Assembly (NCBI RefSeq): GCF_900105045.1
Contig: NZ_LT629739.1
Coordinates: forward strand, 2,232,001 to 2,296,000
From: Brevibacterium picturae
Lineage (GTDB): Bacteria > Actinomycetota > Actinomycetes > Actinomycetales > Brevibacteriaceae
Direction: 5' to 3'
DNA: 64,000 nt
Position numbers and translations under genes: made by a program. The notes under the pieces were generated by a model, which was not told the origin of the DNA, made no database searches, and saw nothing but the letters and a program-made list of their open reading frames with translations. This document shows positions 34,385-43,192 of this stretch, piece after piece; within the stretch, counting starts at the first letter, position 1; each line of letters starts with the position of its first letter.

Positions 34385-36028
34385 CTACACAGATGCTCCG
34401 GACACTCGATGGCGAATATCGTCGCGCAGCAGATTCTTCTGAATCTTGCCTGTTGCCGTCGTGGGCATCTCGCTGACGATCTCGAGCCGTTCCGGCACCT
34501 TTTGAATGGCAAGGCCACGCTCGAGGAGAAAGCCCCGAATCTCCTCCAGTCTCGGCACATCGTGGTCCGACGCCGGCACGATGTAACAGCATGCTCGCTC
34601 CCCGAGGAGCTCGTCAGGCATCGAGACCACCGCCACCTGGTCGACGGCCCCATGTGACGCCAGCTCGTCCTCGACCTGCCGGACCGAGATGTTGAGACCG
34701 CCACGGACGACGATGTCCTTCAGACGGCCGGTCACCCGCAGGAATCCGGACTCGTCCATGATTCCGAGATCGCCGGACTTCGAATAGCCAACGGCGGTGA
34801 ACATTTCGGCGGTCTCCTCCGGCATGCCGAGGTAGGTCAGCAGCGACATGGATCCACGGTAGGCGATCTCACCCTCCCTGCCGGGTTCGAGTACTGTGTC
34901 GTCGAGTCCCAGCACGACAACCTCCTGGCCGCGCAGCGCTCGCCCGTCCGAGGTCAGCGAACGGGACGGATCGTCGTCGATCGCGCACATCGTCGTCGTC
35001 ATGTTCTCGGTGCGCCCATACTGGCTCAGCACCCTCAGATCGGGCATCGCGTCCTGTGCACGCTGCACCAGCGCGGCCGGGATCGGGGCGCCGGCAAGTG
35101 TCCAGTAGCGCATGCTCGTCAGATCATGCTGTTGGGGATCGTAGGAGTTGAGCAGGGCCTGCAGGAAGGTGGAGGCATTGATCGTTCCGGTGCAGCGGAA
35201 GCGTTCGATCCTCTTGATGCCTTCGGCCGGGTCCCACTTCGCCATGATCACACTCGTGGCACCGTGGATGAGCGGCATGAGGAACGAACTCATGATGCCG
35301 GTCGTATGGGTCACGGGGCTGGGTCCGAACTGAACGTCATCGGCCGTATAGTGATACGCCTCCCCCTGAACGATTGCCGGGGTGCGAGCAGTATTCAGTG
35401 TGTGGAGACAGCCCTTGGCCTTCGACGTGGTGCCGGAGGAGAAGATGATGGCGAAAGGGTCGTCGGCCCTGGCCTCTGCAGGCAGCTCGTCCGCGGTCAA
35501 GGACGAGAGCTGGTCGATCGTGCGTGTGGCGTAGCCGCTCTGCTCCGCGCGCACAGTGATGATCTCCTTGAGCAGCGGCGCGTCCTTGCTTAGGCGGTCG
35601 TACATCTCGTCGAAGTCGAAGCCGCGATAGTCACCCGTGGTGAAGACTGCGCTGACCTGAGCCGTGGCGAGTATGTGGGCGACTTCTTTGTCGCGGTAAA
35701 TGGGCTGAATCGGCACCGCAATGGCTCCCACTCGGCTGATGGCGGTGACGATCGGTGCGAATTCGACCCAGTTCGGAATCTGCACGGCGACTCTGCTGCC
35801 AGCCGTGATGCCGATAGCACTCAGCCCAGCGGCTATACCCTGGGCCTGGTCCCATGTCTGTGCGAATGTCAGCTGTGTTGAGTCGTCGATCATGAATGGT
35901 TTGTCGGGGCGCAGCTCGACCTGTTTCTCGAGTTCCTCCCACAGTGTCTCCTCCTTCCAAAGTCGCTGCGAATAGAACCGTTCGATCTGTTCGGCCGTGT
36001 ATCGGTCGTGAATAGTGGCCATCGACAT
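34385..36028 (-). CDS. acyl-CoA ligase (cyclohexanecarboxylate-CoA ligase-like), paralogue
   Basis: A 547-residue AMP-forming ligase with AIIFSSGTTSKAKGCLHTLNT, FGPSPVTHTTGIM, GRLKDIVVRGGLNIS and TTATGKIQKNLL. It aligns along its full length with the ligase at 32526, including YTAEQIERFY near the start and AKWDPAEGI. ATG 36028 has AAGGAG upstream; the frame is open a further 39 codons without family homology. It is third in a leftward operon after the zinc-free reductase and a crotonase. The two paralogues may act on the first acid and on a ring-opened or oxidised later acid. Confidence 0.8.
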   Translation of the reverse strand: MSMATIHDRYTAEQIERFYSQRLWKEETLWEELEKQVELRPDKPFMIDDSTQLTFAQTWDQAQGIAAGLSAIGITAGSRVAVQIPNWVEFAPIVTAISRVGAIAVPIQPIYRDKEVAHILATAQVSAVFTTGDYRGFDFDEMYDRLSKDAPLLKEIITVRAEQSGYATRTIDQLSSLTADELPAEARADDPFAIIFSSGTTSKAKGCLHTLNTARTPAIVQGEAYHYTADDVQFGPSPVTHTTGIMSSFLMPLIHGATSVIMAKWDPAEGIKRIERFRCTGTINASTFLQALLNSYDPQQHDLTSMRYWTLAGAPIPAALVQRAQDAMPDLRVLSQYGRTENMTTTMCAIDDDPSRSLTSDGRALRGQEVVVLGLDDTVLEPGREGEIAYRGSMSLLTYLGMPEETAEMFTAVGYSKSGDLGIMDESGFLRVTGRLKDIVVRGGLNISVRQVEDELASHGAVDQVAVVSMPDELLGERACCYIVPASDHDVPRLEEIRGFLLERGLAIQKVPERLEIVSEMPTTATGKIQKNLLRDDIRHRVSGASV

Positions 36029-36065
36029 TGTGTCTCCTTGATCTGTGGGCGGCTCGGCAGTCATC

Positions 36066-36857
36066 TCAGCGCTCACCCCATTGCGGTTCGCGCTTCTCGA
36101 AGAGCGCGTGGACTCCCTCTTTGACGTCCTCGGTGGCAAGTGCAAGGCCGAGCTGTGCCTTGAGATGGTCCAGCGCCTCTGGAAGGGTCATGTCACGCGT
36201 CGTCGTCAGTGCCTGCTTGCCCATGCGCATGAGCAGCGGCGATCGAGTCGCCAGCCGATCGGCGAGCCGCCCGAGCTCTGCGTCGAACTGTGCCTTTGGG
36301 GCAAGCCGGCTGACGATATTCATGTCGTATGCAGACTGGGCCGTGATCAGCTCACCGGTCATCATCAGCTCATTGGCACGCGAGCGGGGAAGACTTCGGT
36401 AGATGAGGGCCGAGATCATGAATGGGAACACTCCCACGTTGATCTCCGGGCAGCCGAACTTCACATGGTCGGCTGCCACGATGAAGTCGCAGGCCAGAGC
36501 GATGCCGAAGGCACCCGCCAGAACATCGCCCTCGGCGGCGCAGATCGATGGTTTTCCAAGGTGGGCGAGAAGCTCGTAGAGGCGTGGGAAGCGGTCGAGT
36601 CCCGCATGCTTCTCGAGGACGGGCCTGTCATCGGCGAAGTCCTTGAGGTTTCCTCCAGAGGAGAACACCTTCGGATCCGCCGAACGCAGAATGACGACGC
36701 GCACTGCGGAGTCATCGCGGGCACGCTCCAAGGCTGCGAGGAGGGCGTCGAGCGTCTCATCGCCCAGGGCATTGCGCGTACTCGGGTCGTCCAGCCAGAT
36801 GGTTGCGAGGGCGCCATCTGTCTCATATCGAATTGGGTCGGAATTGTCTGTCATCAT
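36066..36857 (-). CDS. enoyl-CoA hydratase/isomerase (crotonase)
   Basis: A 263-residue crotonase. The oxyanion-hole segments are KVFSSGGNLKDF and GDVLAGAFGIALACD, and KFGCPEINVG retains one of the two hydratase glutamates (the E164 position). The other catalytic Glu position holds alanine (GAFG). This pattern is common in isomerases and specialised hydratases, so a plain hydration role is uncertain. Two adjacent ATGs at 36857 and 36854 are possible starts. It lies between the reductase gene (41-base gap) and the ligase gene (37-base gap) in one operon. Confidence 0.75.
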   Translation of the reverse strand: MMTDNSDPIRYETDGALATIWLDDPSTRNALGDETLDALLAALERARDDSAVRVVILRSADPKVFSSGGNLKDFADDRPVLEKHAGLDRFPRLYELLAHLGKPSICAAEGDVLAGAFGIALACDFIVAADHVKFGCPEINVGVFPFMISALIYRSLPRSRANELMMTGELITAQSAYDMNIVSRLAPKAQFDAELGRLADRLATRSPLLMRMGKQALTTTRDMTLPEALDHLKAQLGLALATEDVKEGVHALFEKREPQWGER

Positions 36858-36898
36858 TCACCGCTTTCTTCGGTTGTCGTCCGACATGCGCCGGTGTC

Positions 36899-37891
36899 TC
36901 AGGACTCGATGTCCAATGTGATCTTGCCGAAGCCAACTCCGCTTTCCAGCCGCTCGTGGGCCTCGACCACTTGCTCGAGGCCGTAACTCGAATCGATGAT
37001 CGGCGCGACTGTGCCCACCTGATCGATCAGCCGGAGCAGGCCGTTCATATCTTTCGGGCTGCCCATCGTGGTTCCGATGATCTCGTGCTGGGCGAAGAAG
37101 AAGGGGCGCAGCGGTACTTCGAGTGAGTTGGAGGCGTTGGCGCCGAGCACCACGCACCTTCCACCCGGACGCAGGCATTCGAGTGACTCGGCGACTCGGC
37201 CCACTGCATCGAGGACGAGGTCGAATCCTTCCCCTTTGTTCGCCGCCGCCTTGGCCTGTGAAGTCCAGTCCGTGGCCGAATGGTCGAGGGTCGTGGCCGC
37301 TCCGATGGAACGTGCGCCCTCGCGCTTCTTTTCATCCGCCGAGGTGGCCGTCACCGTCACTCCTGCCGCCGATGCCAGCTGGATCGCAAAGCTCGCAACC
37401 CCACCGGAGGCGCCCAGGACCAGCAGCGATTCCCCCTTGCGGAGGCGTCCGCGAGTGAACAGCGCACGGAAGACCGTGACACCGACCAGGGAGAATGCGC
37501 CGGCCTGTGCCCAGGTCATATCGCTTGGCTTGGGAAAGATGCAGTCATCGGGCACCTGCACGAATTGGGCGTACGTCCCATTGCGATGGTCGCCCAGAAT
37601 CTCGAAAGCGGGTGCCGGTGCTGCTTGGCTCCCGCCCCAGAACATCGAGGGCAGAATGATGACTTCTTCGCCAGTGCGCGCACCCGATGCGACGGTTCCG
37701 GCACCATCGGCACCAGGAACGATCGGCAGCGGCGATGAGTAGACGCCGTCCCGCACCAGAGTGTCATGCCAATTGAGTCCGGCCGATTTGAGCCGGACCG
37801 TAGTCCAGCCTGGCTTGGGCGTCGGGTCCGGAATCTCCGTGATGTCGAAGACATCTGGCCCTCCGTATGAGCTCAGTATCGCAGCCTGCAT
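36899..37891 (-). CDS. zinc-free medium-chain reductase (quinone oxidoreductase/enoyl reductase type)
   Basis: A 330-residue MDR-family NADPH oxidoreductase. It starts MQAAILSSYGGPD, has PGADGAGTVAS in place of the zinc GHE motif, and lacks the structural-zinc cysteine cluster. The cofactor motif is LLVLGASGGVASFAIQLA near residue 155. Members reduce activated C=C bonds, such as enoyl-CoA, enones or quinones. It opens the leftward operon under the operator at 37904. In this context an alkene or enone reduction on a ring intermediate is plausible but not proven. Confidence 0.75.
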   Translation of the reverse strand: MQAAILSSYGGPDVFDITEIPDPTPKPGWTTVRLKSAGLNWHDTLVRDGVYSSPLPIVPGADGAGTVASGARTGEEVIILPSMFWGGSQAAPAPAFEILGDHRNGTYAQFVQVPDDCIFPKPSDMTWAQAGAFSLVGVTVFRALFTRGRLRKGESLLVLGASGGVASFAIQLASAAGVTVTATSADEKKREGARSIGAATTLDHSATDWTSQAKAAANKGEGFDLVLDAVGRVAESLECLRPGGRCVVLGANASNSLEVPLRPFFFAQHEIIGTTMGSPKDMNGLLRLIDQVGTVAPIIDSSYGLEQVVEAHERLESGVGFGKITLDIES

Positions 37892-37903
37892 AATCCCCCT
37901 TTT

Positions 37904-37914
37904 AGGTCATACCA
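37904..37914. promoter_or_regulatory. GntR/FadR-type operator, divergent
   Basis: AGGTCATACCA just before the start of the leftward reductase gene, with TGATACTATAG downstream on the plus strand as a likely -10 for the SDR gene. Confidence 0.6.
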
Positions 37915-38024
37915 TTTAATTGATACTATAGTTCCATCAAAGTGAAGTAAATGGCTCGGACTGCATCGAGTGCGGAGTACTCGGCTTGGGGCAGGTCTCG
38001 GATGCCGTGATCAGAGGGGTAGCA

Positions 38025-38897
38025 ATGGGGAAGTACGCTTCGGCATTTCGTAAGGGACTTTTTTCGGACAGGACGGTCATCGTCACCGGGGGCGGCAGTG
38101 GAATCGGCCGCTGCACGGCACACGAACTGGCATCTCTGGGTGCACACATCGCGTTGGTGGGGCGCACGCAGGACAAGCTCGACGCTGTTGCCCTCGAGAT
38201 CCGGGAGGATGGCGGGTCGGTGGAAACTCATTCTGCGGATATCCGTGATGAGGCCCGGGTGATCGAGGTCGTTGACGGCCTGGTGGCCGCTCACGGCTCA
38301 ATAGACGGATTGGTCAACAACGCAGGCGGGCAGTATCGGGCTGAGCTCAAGTCGATCAAGACCAAGGGCTTCGAGGCCGTCATGCGTTCGAACGTCGTGG
38401 GTGGGTTCAACTTCATGCGCGAAGTGTTCAACCGTTCGATGGAGGACCGCGGAGGCGCGATCGTCAACATCGTGGCGGATATGTGGATGGGGTGGCCCAT
38501 GTACGGACACTCTGGTGCGGCTCGTTCTGCGATGTGGAATCTCACTCAGACTGCGGCCGCGGAATGGGGATATGCTGGTGTGCGGGTGAATGCTGTGGCG
38601 CCGGGGTCGATTGCTTCCTCGGGTCTCGACACCTATGACGCGGCCGACGACTCCTACATGCAGAGAGATCTGCGCGGTGAGATCCCATTGCAGAGGTGGG
38701 GCACCGAGGCGGAGATCTCGGCCGCCATCACATATCTTCTCTCGCCGGCTGCTTCCTTCACCTCAGGAACAGTCCTCCGCGTAGACGGAGGAGCTCCGAA
38801 TGGCTCCCGATCCTGGGTGAAGCCCGAACCTGCGCGCAACAACGAGCCGTTCAATCCCTTCCACCGCGCGGAGGCGCCGAAGATTCTGGGGGACTGA
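38025..38897 (+). CDS. SDR resembling peroxisomal trans-2-enoyl-CoA reductase
   Basis: A 290-residue short-chain dehydrogenase. TGGGSGIGRCTAHEL binds the cofactor and NNAGGQY follows the standard position. The segment GHSGAARSAMWNLTQ matches the active-site stretch of mammalian PECR (HSGAARAGVYNLT), where the usual Tyr-xxx-Lys is absent. It therefore most likely reduces a trans-2-enoyl-CoA with NADPH. ATG 38025 is preferred over an upstream in-frame start because AGAGGGG precedes it. It is a single gene, convergent with the regulator gene. Confidence 0.7.
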   Translation: MGKYASAFRKGLFSDRTVIVTGGGSGIGRCTAHELASLGAHIALVGRTQDKLDAVALEIREDGGSVETHSADIRDEARVIEVVDGLVAAHGSIDGLVNNAGGQYRAELKSIKTKGFEAVMRSNVVGGFNFMREVFNRSMEDRGGAIVNIVADMWMGWPMYGHSGAARSAMWNLTQTAAAEWGYAGVRVNAVAPGSIASSGLDTYDAADDSYMQRDLRGEIPLQRWGTEAEISAAITYLLSPAASFTSGTVLRVDGGAPNGSRSWVKPEPARNNEPFNPFHRAEAPKILGD

Positions 38898-38954
38898 GCG
38901 GCCTCTGTAGGGCCCTGGGTTGGGCTGCCCGCTGACGGAGGTCGGCATTCGACG

Positions 38955-39737
38955 TCATTCGTCGATGTCGACCTCTTTGCGTTCTTCGACTGCCAGGATG
39001 GCCTCGGCATAGGAGTGGACGTGACGGGTCATGCGACGCACAGCCGCGTCGTCGTCTCCCTCGCGAATTGCTCTGGTTACGGCATTGTGGGCGCGCACCG
39101 TCGTGGTGCGGACCTCTTCGCTGACGAACCCTTCATTGTCAGTGCCATGGTAGATGGCCTTCTGGAGTGCGCGCATGAGACCCGACAGAAGCTCGTTATG
39201 GCTGGCATCGGCAACGGCCGTGTGCCAGTCGACGTTGACCTGCAGGAAGTCATCGAGCGACGACTGCGCCGCTTTGGCGATCTTCTCGTTGAGATCATCG
39301 AGCGTCGTCAGGTCCTCTTCGGTGCGGTGCCGAGCGGCCAATGCCGCGCACTGTGGTTCAATGGCCTCGCGGGTTTCCAGCAGGTCGGCCATCTTGATCT
39401 GCCGACCGCGAATGACGAGGTCGACGGAATCCGACACCGAGCTGCTCCCGGGCTGCTGAATGAACGCGCCGCCGGCGCGTCCGGTGCGAATGCTCACCAG
39501 CCCCTGGACCTCAAGGATGCGCAGCGCTTCGCGAACCGTGGTCCGACTCATGCCCGTCTGCGTCACCATGTCGCGCTCCGTGGGCAAGGTGGAGCCCATA
39601 GCAAAATCCCCGGAGAGGATTCTCTCGCGCAGGTCCGTGGCGAGGACGTCCGAGGCCTTGGGGACCTGCAGAGGAGACAGGGTGCTGTTGGCAGGCTGGT
39701 TGCCGTCGGCCTCCGAGTGAGTCGGTCGTGCGGGCAT
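38955..39737 (-). CDS. GntR-family transcriptional regulator, FadR/FCD type
   Basis: A 260-residue DNA-binding repressor or activator. A winged helix spans about residues 30-95 (LPTERDMVTQTGMSRTTVREAL is its recognition region, residues 51-72). An all-helical FCD ligand domain spans about 105-245, with WHTAVADASH and RHVHSY supplying likely metal-binding histidines. FadR-type regulators bind TGGTNNNACCA-like palindromes; eleven such sites lie at island promoters. It is the only regulator in the middle of the island, so it is proposed to control most operons in response to an acid or acyl-CoA intermediate. ATG 39737 has GGAGG upstream. It is divergent from the long twelve-gene operon. Confidence 0.85.
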   Translation of the reverse strand: MPARPTHSEADGNQPANSTLSPLQVPKASDVLATDLRERILSGDFAMGSTLPTERDMVTQTGMSRTTVREALRILEVQGLVSIRTGRAGGAFIQQPGSSSVSDSVDLVIRGRQIKMADLLETREAIEPQCAALAARHRTEEDLTTLDDLNEKIAKAAQSSLDDFLQVNVDWHTAVADASHNELLSGLMRALQKAIYHGTDNEGFVSEEVRTTTVRAHNAVTRAIREGDDDAAVRRMTRHVHSYAEAILAVEERKEVDIDE

Positions 39738-39773
39738 GGGGACCTCCGTGAGTTCGCTATTTGGTCAACATTA

Positions 39774-39784
39774 TTTGGGCCAAA
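39774..39784. promoter_or_regulatory. short palindrome upstream of the regulator gene
   Basis: TTTGGGCCAAA, 37 bases before the regulator start, with TTTGGTC at 39760-39766 nearby. It is a candidate autoregulatory site, but the spacing of the half-sites differs from the other operators. Confidence 0.3.
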
Positions 39785-39882
39785 AGTATGATCTTTTCTT
39801 TATTCTATCGTTATTCCGGGAGCGGTCGCCGCAATCGCGCGGTGAATGCTCTCCTGAGACCGGTGTCTCATTGTTTGCACAA

Positions 39883-39893
39883 TGGTCTAACCA
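39883..39893. promoter_or_regulatory. GntR/FadR-type operator of the long operon
   Basis: TGGTCTAACCA followed by TTAGTAT; TAGTAT (39895-39900) is a good -10, with TTGTTT (39871-39876) as -35 at 18-base spacing, so the operator lies between the boxes. The same operator-to-TTAGTAT spacing occurs at 60842. Confidence 0.65.
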
Positions 39894-39961
39894 TTAGTAT
39901 TCTAGACACAAGAGGTCGGTGTCATACCGACGTGTTGTGAAGACGACGAAGGAGTCAGCGC

Positions 39962-41128
39962 ATGGAGTTCACGCTCTCTGAGGATCAACAGGCCATCAAG
40001 TCGGCAGTGGCCGAACTCGCGGCCCGATTCGACTCGCAGTATTGGATGGAGCACGATCAGTCCAAGGAATTTCCGAAGGAGTTCTACGACGCCTTCGCCG
40101 ACGGCGGTTGGCTGGGTGTCACGATGCCCCCCGAATTCGGGGGACACGGACTCGGCATCACGGAGGCATCGATCCTGCTGCAGGAAGTGGCAGCCAGCGG
40201 CGCGGGGATGAACGGTGCGTCAGCGATGCACCTGTCTATCTTCGGCATGCACCCGGTGACCGTCCACGGATCTGATGAGCTGAAGGCCGATACCCTCCCA
40301 CGGATCGTCGACGGGAATCTGCACGTGTGCTTCGGTGTGACCGAACCCGGCGCGGGCCTCGACACGACTCAGACAAGTACCTTTGCCCGTCGTGACGGAT
40401 CCGATTACGTCGTCAACGGGCGCAAGGTGTGGATTTCCAAGGCCGCGGAGTCGGAGAAGATCCTCCTGCTGACTCGGACCCAGAAGCCGGACGAGGTCGA
40501 GAAGAAGACTGACGGCATGACGCTGTTCCTTACAGATGTCAAAGCCCCAGGTATCGAGATCCGCCCGATCAAGAAGATGGGCCGCAACGCCGTCACCTCC
40601 AATGAGATCTACATTGATGATCTGCGTATCCCCGAATCCCACCGGGTGGGAGAAGAGGGCCAGGGCTTCAAGTACCTGCTCGACGGACTCAACCCCGAGC
40701 GGATCCTGGTCGCCTCAGAGGCGCTCGGCATCGGGTACGCCGCGCTCAAGGCTGCCGTCGAATACGGCAACGATCGTGTCGTGTTCGACCGGCCGATCGG
40801 CAAAAACCAGGGAATCCAGTTCCCCTTGGCTGACTCGTTGGCGCGGCTCGAGGCCGCAGAGCTCATCCTCCGCAAGGCCAGCTGGCTATATGACAACGGC
40901 GAACCATGCGGAAAAGAGGCCAACATGGCCAAATATCTCTGCGCCGACGCCGGCTTCGACGCGGCCGACAGAGCACTGCAGACCCACGGCGGCATGGGCT
41001 ACTCCGAGGAATACCCGGTGGCACGTCTGTTCCGGGAAGCTCGGCTGACTCGAATCGCACCGATCAGCCAGGAGATGATTCTCAACTACCTGGGTTCGCA
41101 CGTTCTAAAACTTCCGAGGAGCTACTGA
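39962..41128 (+). CDS. acyl-CoA dehydrogenase
   Basis: A 388-residue FAD enzyme, first gene of the long operon. It has FGVTEPGAGLDTTQ in the FAD region and THGGMGYSEEYPVARLFREARL near the end. The C-terminal catalytic-Glu motif is replaced (IAPISQEMI), while NPERILVASEALGIG offers a glutamate at the position used by isovaleryl-CoA dehydrogenase, as judged by eye. This favours a branched or alicyclic acyl-CoA such as a cyclohexanecarboxyl-CoA. ATG 39962 has AAGGAG upstream. The SDR gene begins 1 base after the stop codon. Confidence 0.85.
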   Translation: MEFTLSEDQQAIKSAVAELAARFDSQYWMEHDQSKEFPKEFYDAFADGGWLGVTMPPEFGGHGLGITEASILLQEVAASGAGMNGASAMHLSIFGMHPVTVHGSDELKADTLPRIVDGNLHVCFGVTEPGAGLDTTQTSTFARRDGSDYVVNGRKVWISKAAESEKILLLTRTQKPDEVEKKTDGMTLFLTDVKAPGIEIRPIKKMGRNAVTSNEIYIDDLRIPESHRVGEEGQGFKYLLDGLNPERILVASEALGIGYAALKAAVEYGNDRVVFDRPIGKNQGIQFPLADSLARLEAAELILRKASWLYDNGEPCGKEANMAKYLCADAGFDAADRALQTHGGMGYSEEYPVARLFREARLTRIAPISQEMILNYLGSHVLKLPRSY

Positions 41129-41129
41129 G

Positions 41130-41903
41130 ATGTCCGATACCAAGAAGCGTTCACCATTCGATCTCACGGGTCGCGCCGCCCTGGTCACCGGTGCCGGAGC
41201 CGGGATCGGTGAGGCGGTAGCGCGTGAGTTCGCCCGAGCCGGCGCCGCTGTGCTGGTCACCGACATCGACGCCGCGGCGGCGAAAGCGGTCGCCGACGAC
41301 ATCACTGCCGGGGGAGGTTCGGCCGATTTCGCTGAACTCGACGTCCGCGACGCCGGTGCTGCCGACGCTGCCGTGGCAAAGGCAGCGGCCCTGAACGACG
41401 GAGTGCTCAACGTCGTCGTCAACAACGCCGGAGCCATCAGGCCGGCGATGTTCCACAAGATGGACCCGGCTGATTTCGACTTCGTCCTCAGCGTCCATCT
41501 CAGTGGTGCCTTTACCGTGACCCAGGCTGCCCTAGCCGCGTTGGCGACCGATGGCACGGGACGAGTCATCAACGTCACCTCGGCGGCAGGACTGACCGGA
41601 ACGATCGGACAGGTCAACTACGGTACGGCCAAGGCCGGCATCATCGGCATGACAAAGTCCTTCGCCCGCGAACTCGCCAAGCGCAATATCAACGTCAATG
41701 CCCTCGCGCCGCTCGCGGCAACGAACATGACGGAGACGGTGCGCACCGATGAGAAGCTCTCTCAGATGCAACTGGACAAGATCCCGCTCAAACGCTGGGC
41801 GGACCCGGCGGAGATCGCGCCGAGCTTCGTCTATCTGGCTGCGGACTCCGGCTCATACACCACGGGGCAGATTCTGCCCGTCGACGGCGGAACGGTGATC
41901 TGA
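41130..41903 (+). CDS. SDR, 3-hydroxyacyl-CoA dehydrogenase-like (FabG type)
   Basis: A 257-residue classical short-chain dehydrogenase with TGAGAGIGEAV for NAD(P), NNAGAIRP, and the catalytic Ser-Tyr-Lys set in NVTSAAGLTGTIGQVNYGTAK. It ends LPVDGGTVI. It probably oxidises a 3-hydroxyacyl-CoA to the 3-oxo form for the thiolase that follows 2 bases later. The tight spacing of dehydrogenase, SDR and thiolase forms a compact beta-oxidation block. Confidence 0.8.
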   Translation: MSDTKKRSPFDLTGRAALVTGAGAGIGEAVAREFARAGAAVLVTDIDAAAAKAVADDITAGGGSADFAELDVRDAGAADAAVAKAAALNDGVLNVVVNNAGAIRPAMFHKMDPADFDFVLSVHLSGAFTVTQAALAALATDGTGRVINVTSAAGLTGTIGQVNYGTAKAGIIGMTKSFARELAKRNINVNALAPLAATNMTETVRTDEKLSQMQLDKIPLKRWADPAEIAPSFVYLAADSGSYTTGQILPVDGGTVI

Positions 41904-41904
41904 G

Positions 41905-43104
41905 ATGGCCAAGACACTCTCCAACCCCTTCATCGACACCGGTCGCGAGGCCCTGCTGGTCGAAGCGCTGCGAACTCCGATCGGGCGATCACACAAGGAC
42001 AAGGGCTGGTACCGCGATGTCCACCCCAACGTTCTGCTGGGGCGCATCTACTCCGCGCTGCTCGAATCGACGGGACTCGACGCGAACACGGTCGAGGATC
42101 TTGTCATCGGATGTACAGCGCCATTCGGTGAGCAATCGCGCAATATCGCCCGCAATGCGTGGCTCCAGGCCGGGTATCCTCCGGAAGTTCCCGCCACAGT
42201 GCTGGATCGACGCTGTGGTTCGGCACAGACCGCCGTCGAATTCGCGGCCGCTCTCGTCGCCTCGGGCACACACGACTTGGTGGTCGCCGGCGGCGTCGAG
42301 CACATGGGGCACGTGCCCATGAATTCTCCCGGCGAGATCTCGAAGCTCTACGGCGAGCCATGGCCGGCCGAGCTCCGGGCCCTTTATGACTTCGTTCCGC
42401 AAGGCGAGAGTGCTGAGCTCATCGCCGACAGGTGGAACCTCGACCGCAGGGCACTCGACGAGTTCGCCGTGCGGTCGCAGCGTCTTGCCGCCGAGGCGAT
42501 AGCCGAGGGCCGCTTCAACCGTGAACTCATCGAGTGGAAGCTCGACGGGCAGATCCGCACGAACGACCAGACCGTTCGACCCGAAACCACGTCTGAGAGC
42601 CTGGCGGCCCTGCGCACCGTCTTCCGCGAAGACGGCAGGATCACCGCAGGCTCATCGTCGCCGATCTGCGACGGAGCCGCCGGAACCGTGGTGGCTTCGC
42701 GCGATGCCGTCGACCAGCACGGGCTGACGCCGCGAGCTCGGATTCTTGACCAGACCACTGTGGGCGTCGACCCCATCATCATGCTCACCGGGCCGATTCC
42801 GGCGACCCGGAAGCTGCTTGAGCGCAACAATCTCACGATCGATGACATCGATCTCATCGAGATCAATGAGGCATTCAGCTCGGTGGTCCTCGCCTGGGAG
42901 AAGGAACTGCAGCCCGATATGGATCGGGTCAACGTCAACGGCGGCGCGATCGCTCTGGGTCACCCAGTCGGCGCGACAGGTTCGCGACTGTTTGCGACGC
43001 TGCTCGCAGAGATGGAGCGCAGAGACGTCGAGCTGGGGCTCGTCACCATGTGCTGCGGCGGTGGCCTGGGAACGGCGACGCTTGTGCAGAGGATTCGTGA
43101 CTGA
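41905..43104 (+). CDS. thiolase (acetyl-CoA acyltransferase)
   Basis: A 399-residue degradative thiolase. The nucleophilic cysteine is in DRRCGSAQ (near 104), the histidine in GGAIALGHPVGATGSR (near 353), and the second cysteine in MCCGGGLG (near 384). It cleaves a 3-oxoacyl-CoA with CoA to give acetyl-CoA or propionyl-CoA and a shortened acyl-CoA. It could also split acetoacetyl-CoA made by the ligase at 23103. The length and motifs are complete and nothing is missing. Confidence 0.9.
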   Translation: MAKTLSNPFIDTGREALLVEALRTPIGRSHKDKGWYRDVHPNVLLGRIYSALLESTGLDANTVEDLVIGCTAPFGEQSRNIARNAWLQAGYPPEVPATVLDRRCGSAQTAVEFAAALVASGTHDLVVAGGVEHMGHVPMNSPGEISKLYGEPWPAELRALYDFVPQGESAELIADRWNLDRRALDEFAVRSQRLAAEAIAEGRFNRELIEWKLDGQIRTNDQTVRPETTSESLAALRTVFREDGRITAGSSSPICDGAAGTVVASRDAVDQHGLTPRARILDQTTVGVDPIIMLTGPIPATRKLLERNNLTIDDIDLIEINEAFSSVVLAWEKELQPDMDRVNVNGGAIALGHPVGATGSRLFATLLAEMERRDVELGLVTMCCGGGLGTATLVQRIRD

Positions 43105-43192
43105 GCCGCTATCGGCGGTACACGACGTTTGCAGATCAGGTGCAGTGATCCTCGATTACGCGCAGTGACTCGGAGGTGAGGAAGGAGTGATG

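Noticed and set aside
32943..34592. 549-codon open frame on the minus strand
   Set aside because: It lies antisense to two well-supported ligase genes and runs across the hairpin. Its translation shows no family motif.
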